Part shown: one piece after another, positions 63,495 to 64,000 of the stretch
Numbering within the stretch: the first letter of the stretch is position 1
How the letters are laid out: each line of letters opens with the position of its first letter
Source of the DNA: Sphingobacteriales bacterium TSM_CSS
GTDB taxonomy: Bacteria > Bacteroidota > Bacteroidia > Chitinophagales > UBA2359
DNA: 64,000 nt
Reading direction: 5' to 3'
Assembly (NCBI GenBank): GCA_002212985.1
Contig: NBMY01000074.1
Coordinates: 1 to 64,000 of the forward strand
Notes under the pieces: generated by a model
The model's database searches: none
What the model saw: the letters and a program-made list of their open reading frames with translations, nothing else
Told to the model about the DNA's origin: nothing
Translations under genes and position numbers: made by a program

Positions 63495-64000
63495 GTGAGT
63501 TGGAAAAAGTATTTAATACCCGTTTTTGTAGTCTTTTCATTGGTCACCACTTTTGCGGCTGTTACAGGCGGAACTATGGGCATGATGAGTGTGCCGCCGC
63601 AACCCAACGCCGCATTGCCATTTTCGCTGCCCTCAGATACGCCAAAACCCGATGAGCCGTTGGTGTACCCAATTCCCGAAAGAGAAGGCGATTTTGTTAC
63701 CAACCCCAATCAAAACCCCTTTAACCTCAACGACCCCCCGTCCATACAGCAAAACGTAGAGTACGATCCCCAAACCAATACCTATGTTATTACCGAAACC
63801 TATGCCAACGGGCAAAACTACCGCCCGCCCACCTACCTCACCTTTGAGGAGTTTTGGAAAATTCAGCAACAACAACTGCAAAGCGGGTATTGGCTCCAAA
63901 AATCACAATCTTCAACACCGTTGCAGGGAAAAGGTTTAATTCCGCCTTTGTATAAAGGCGGCGAACTGTTTGACCGCTTGTTTGGCCCCGGCGGTATAGA
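63495..64000 (+). CDS. sprA: SprA/Sov family T9SS translocon protein, N-terminal part
   Basis: 168 codons, running off the right edge. GTG 63495 is the only usable start: an in-frame stop at 63471 excludes longer forms and no ATG precedes the signal peptide (WKKYLIPVFVVFSLVTTFAA). The mature N-terminus carries the family block YDPQTNTYVITETY...YRPPTYLTFEEFWKIQQQQL. SprA is the giant outer-membrane translocon of type IX secretion, also needed for gliding in some species. Linkage behind ruvA is conserved in the phylum. It would export the cargo encoded at 35264. Confidence 0.9.
   Translation, partial: MSWKKYLIPVFVVFSLVTTFAAVTGGTMGMMSVPPQPNAALPFSLPSDTPKPDEPLVYPIPEREGDFVTNPNQNPFNLNDPPSIQQNVEYDPQTNTYVITETYANGQNYRPPTYLTFEEFWKIQQQQLQSGYWLQKSQSSTPLQGKGLIPPLYKGGELFDRLFGPGGI

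Overview
The window is a chromosomal segment of a Bacteroidota bacterium, probably Chitinophagia/Saprospiria-like, though it names no species. The evidence is: -7 promoter elements of the TAnnTTTG type; a ruvA-sprA gene pair (SprA is the type IX secretion translocon) at the right edge; a T9SS-type C-terminal sorting domain; families nearly restricted to the phylum (DUF5686, DUF4271, a 30-residue AURKAIP1/COX24-like protein); a LytTR response regulator; and A-rich leaders with almost no Shine-Dalgarno sites. Most of the window is ordinary single-copy housekeeping DNA of intermediate GC. A few visibly AT-richer patches (about 55-2800, 13430-14520, 43750-44900) look accessory.

Layout. 1-2800: a compact AT-rich island. 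It starts with the 3' end of a group II intron. A four-gene minus-strand operon follows (69-aa protein, MerC-like membrane protein, YiiX-like lipoprotein, COG0523/CobW GTPase), then a divergent promoter carrying two identical 15-bp palindromes, then the wreck of a Fur/Zur-type repressor gene. The island ends against an alpha-carbonic anhydrase gene that has lost its C-terminus. I read it as an acquired or rearranged zinc-homeostasis unit whose local repressor is broken. 3.4-12.4 kb: M20 peptidase, membrane patatin, tRNA-Thr, dnaN, nrdA, nrdB. 12.7-18.8 kb: idi, an orphan PD-(D/E)XK protein, hutU, recQ. 19.2-22.7 kb: HU protein, TPR protein, mini ribosomal-type protein, RNase G. 23-26.5 kb: glycosyltransferase, WecA/MraY-type transferase, fluoride channel, pyroglutamyl peptidase. 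26.5-32.6 kb: orphan RskA-domain protein, YqhA, DUF5686 outer-membrane protein, class II aldolase, mtnA. 32.8-39.9 kb: DUF3108 protein, thyA-folA, T9SS cargo, carA, ruvB, rlmN. 39.9-46.8 kb: amidohydrolase, TauE, alkyltransferase-like protein, TfoX-N, WG protein, YeeE/YedE pair, Glu/Leu dehydrogenase. 46.9-54.6 kb: lipoprotein, trmB, purK, RDD, DUF4271, hemD, YyaL-type thioredoxin protein. 54.6-64 kb: LytTR regulator, beta-barrel, asparaginase, SDR, ALDH8-type dehydrogenase, dnaG, XRE regulator, ruvA, and the start of sprA.

DNA precursor and replication functions recur (dnaN, nrdA, nrdB, thyA, folA, dnaG, ruvA, ruvB, recQ, carA, purK), but mostly as separate transcription units. No CRISPR array, rRNA operon or complete IS element was seen. 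The strongest candidates for something new are the broken regulator inside its own operator-bearing divergent promoter, the zinc operon it should control, and the junction with the truncated carbonic anhydrase.
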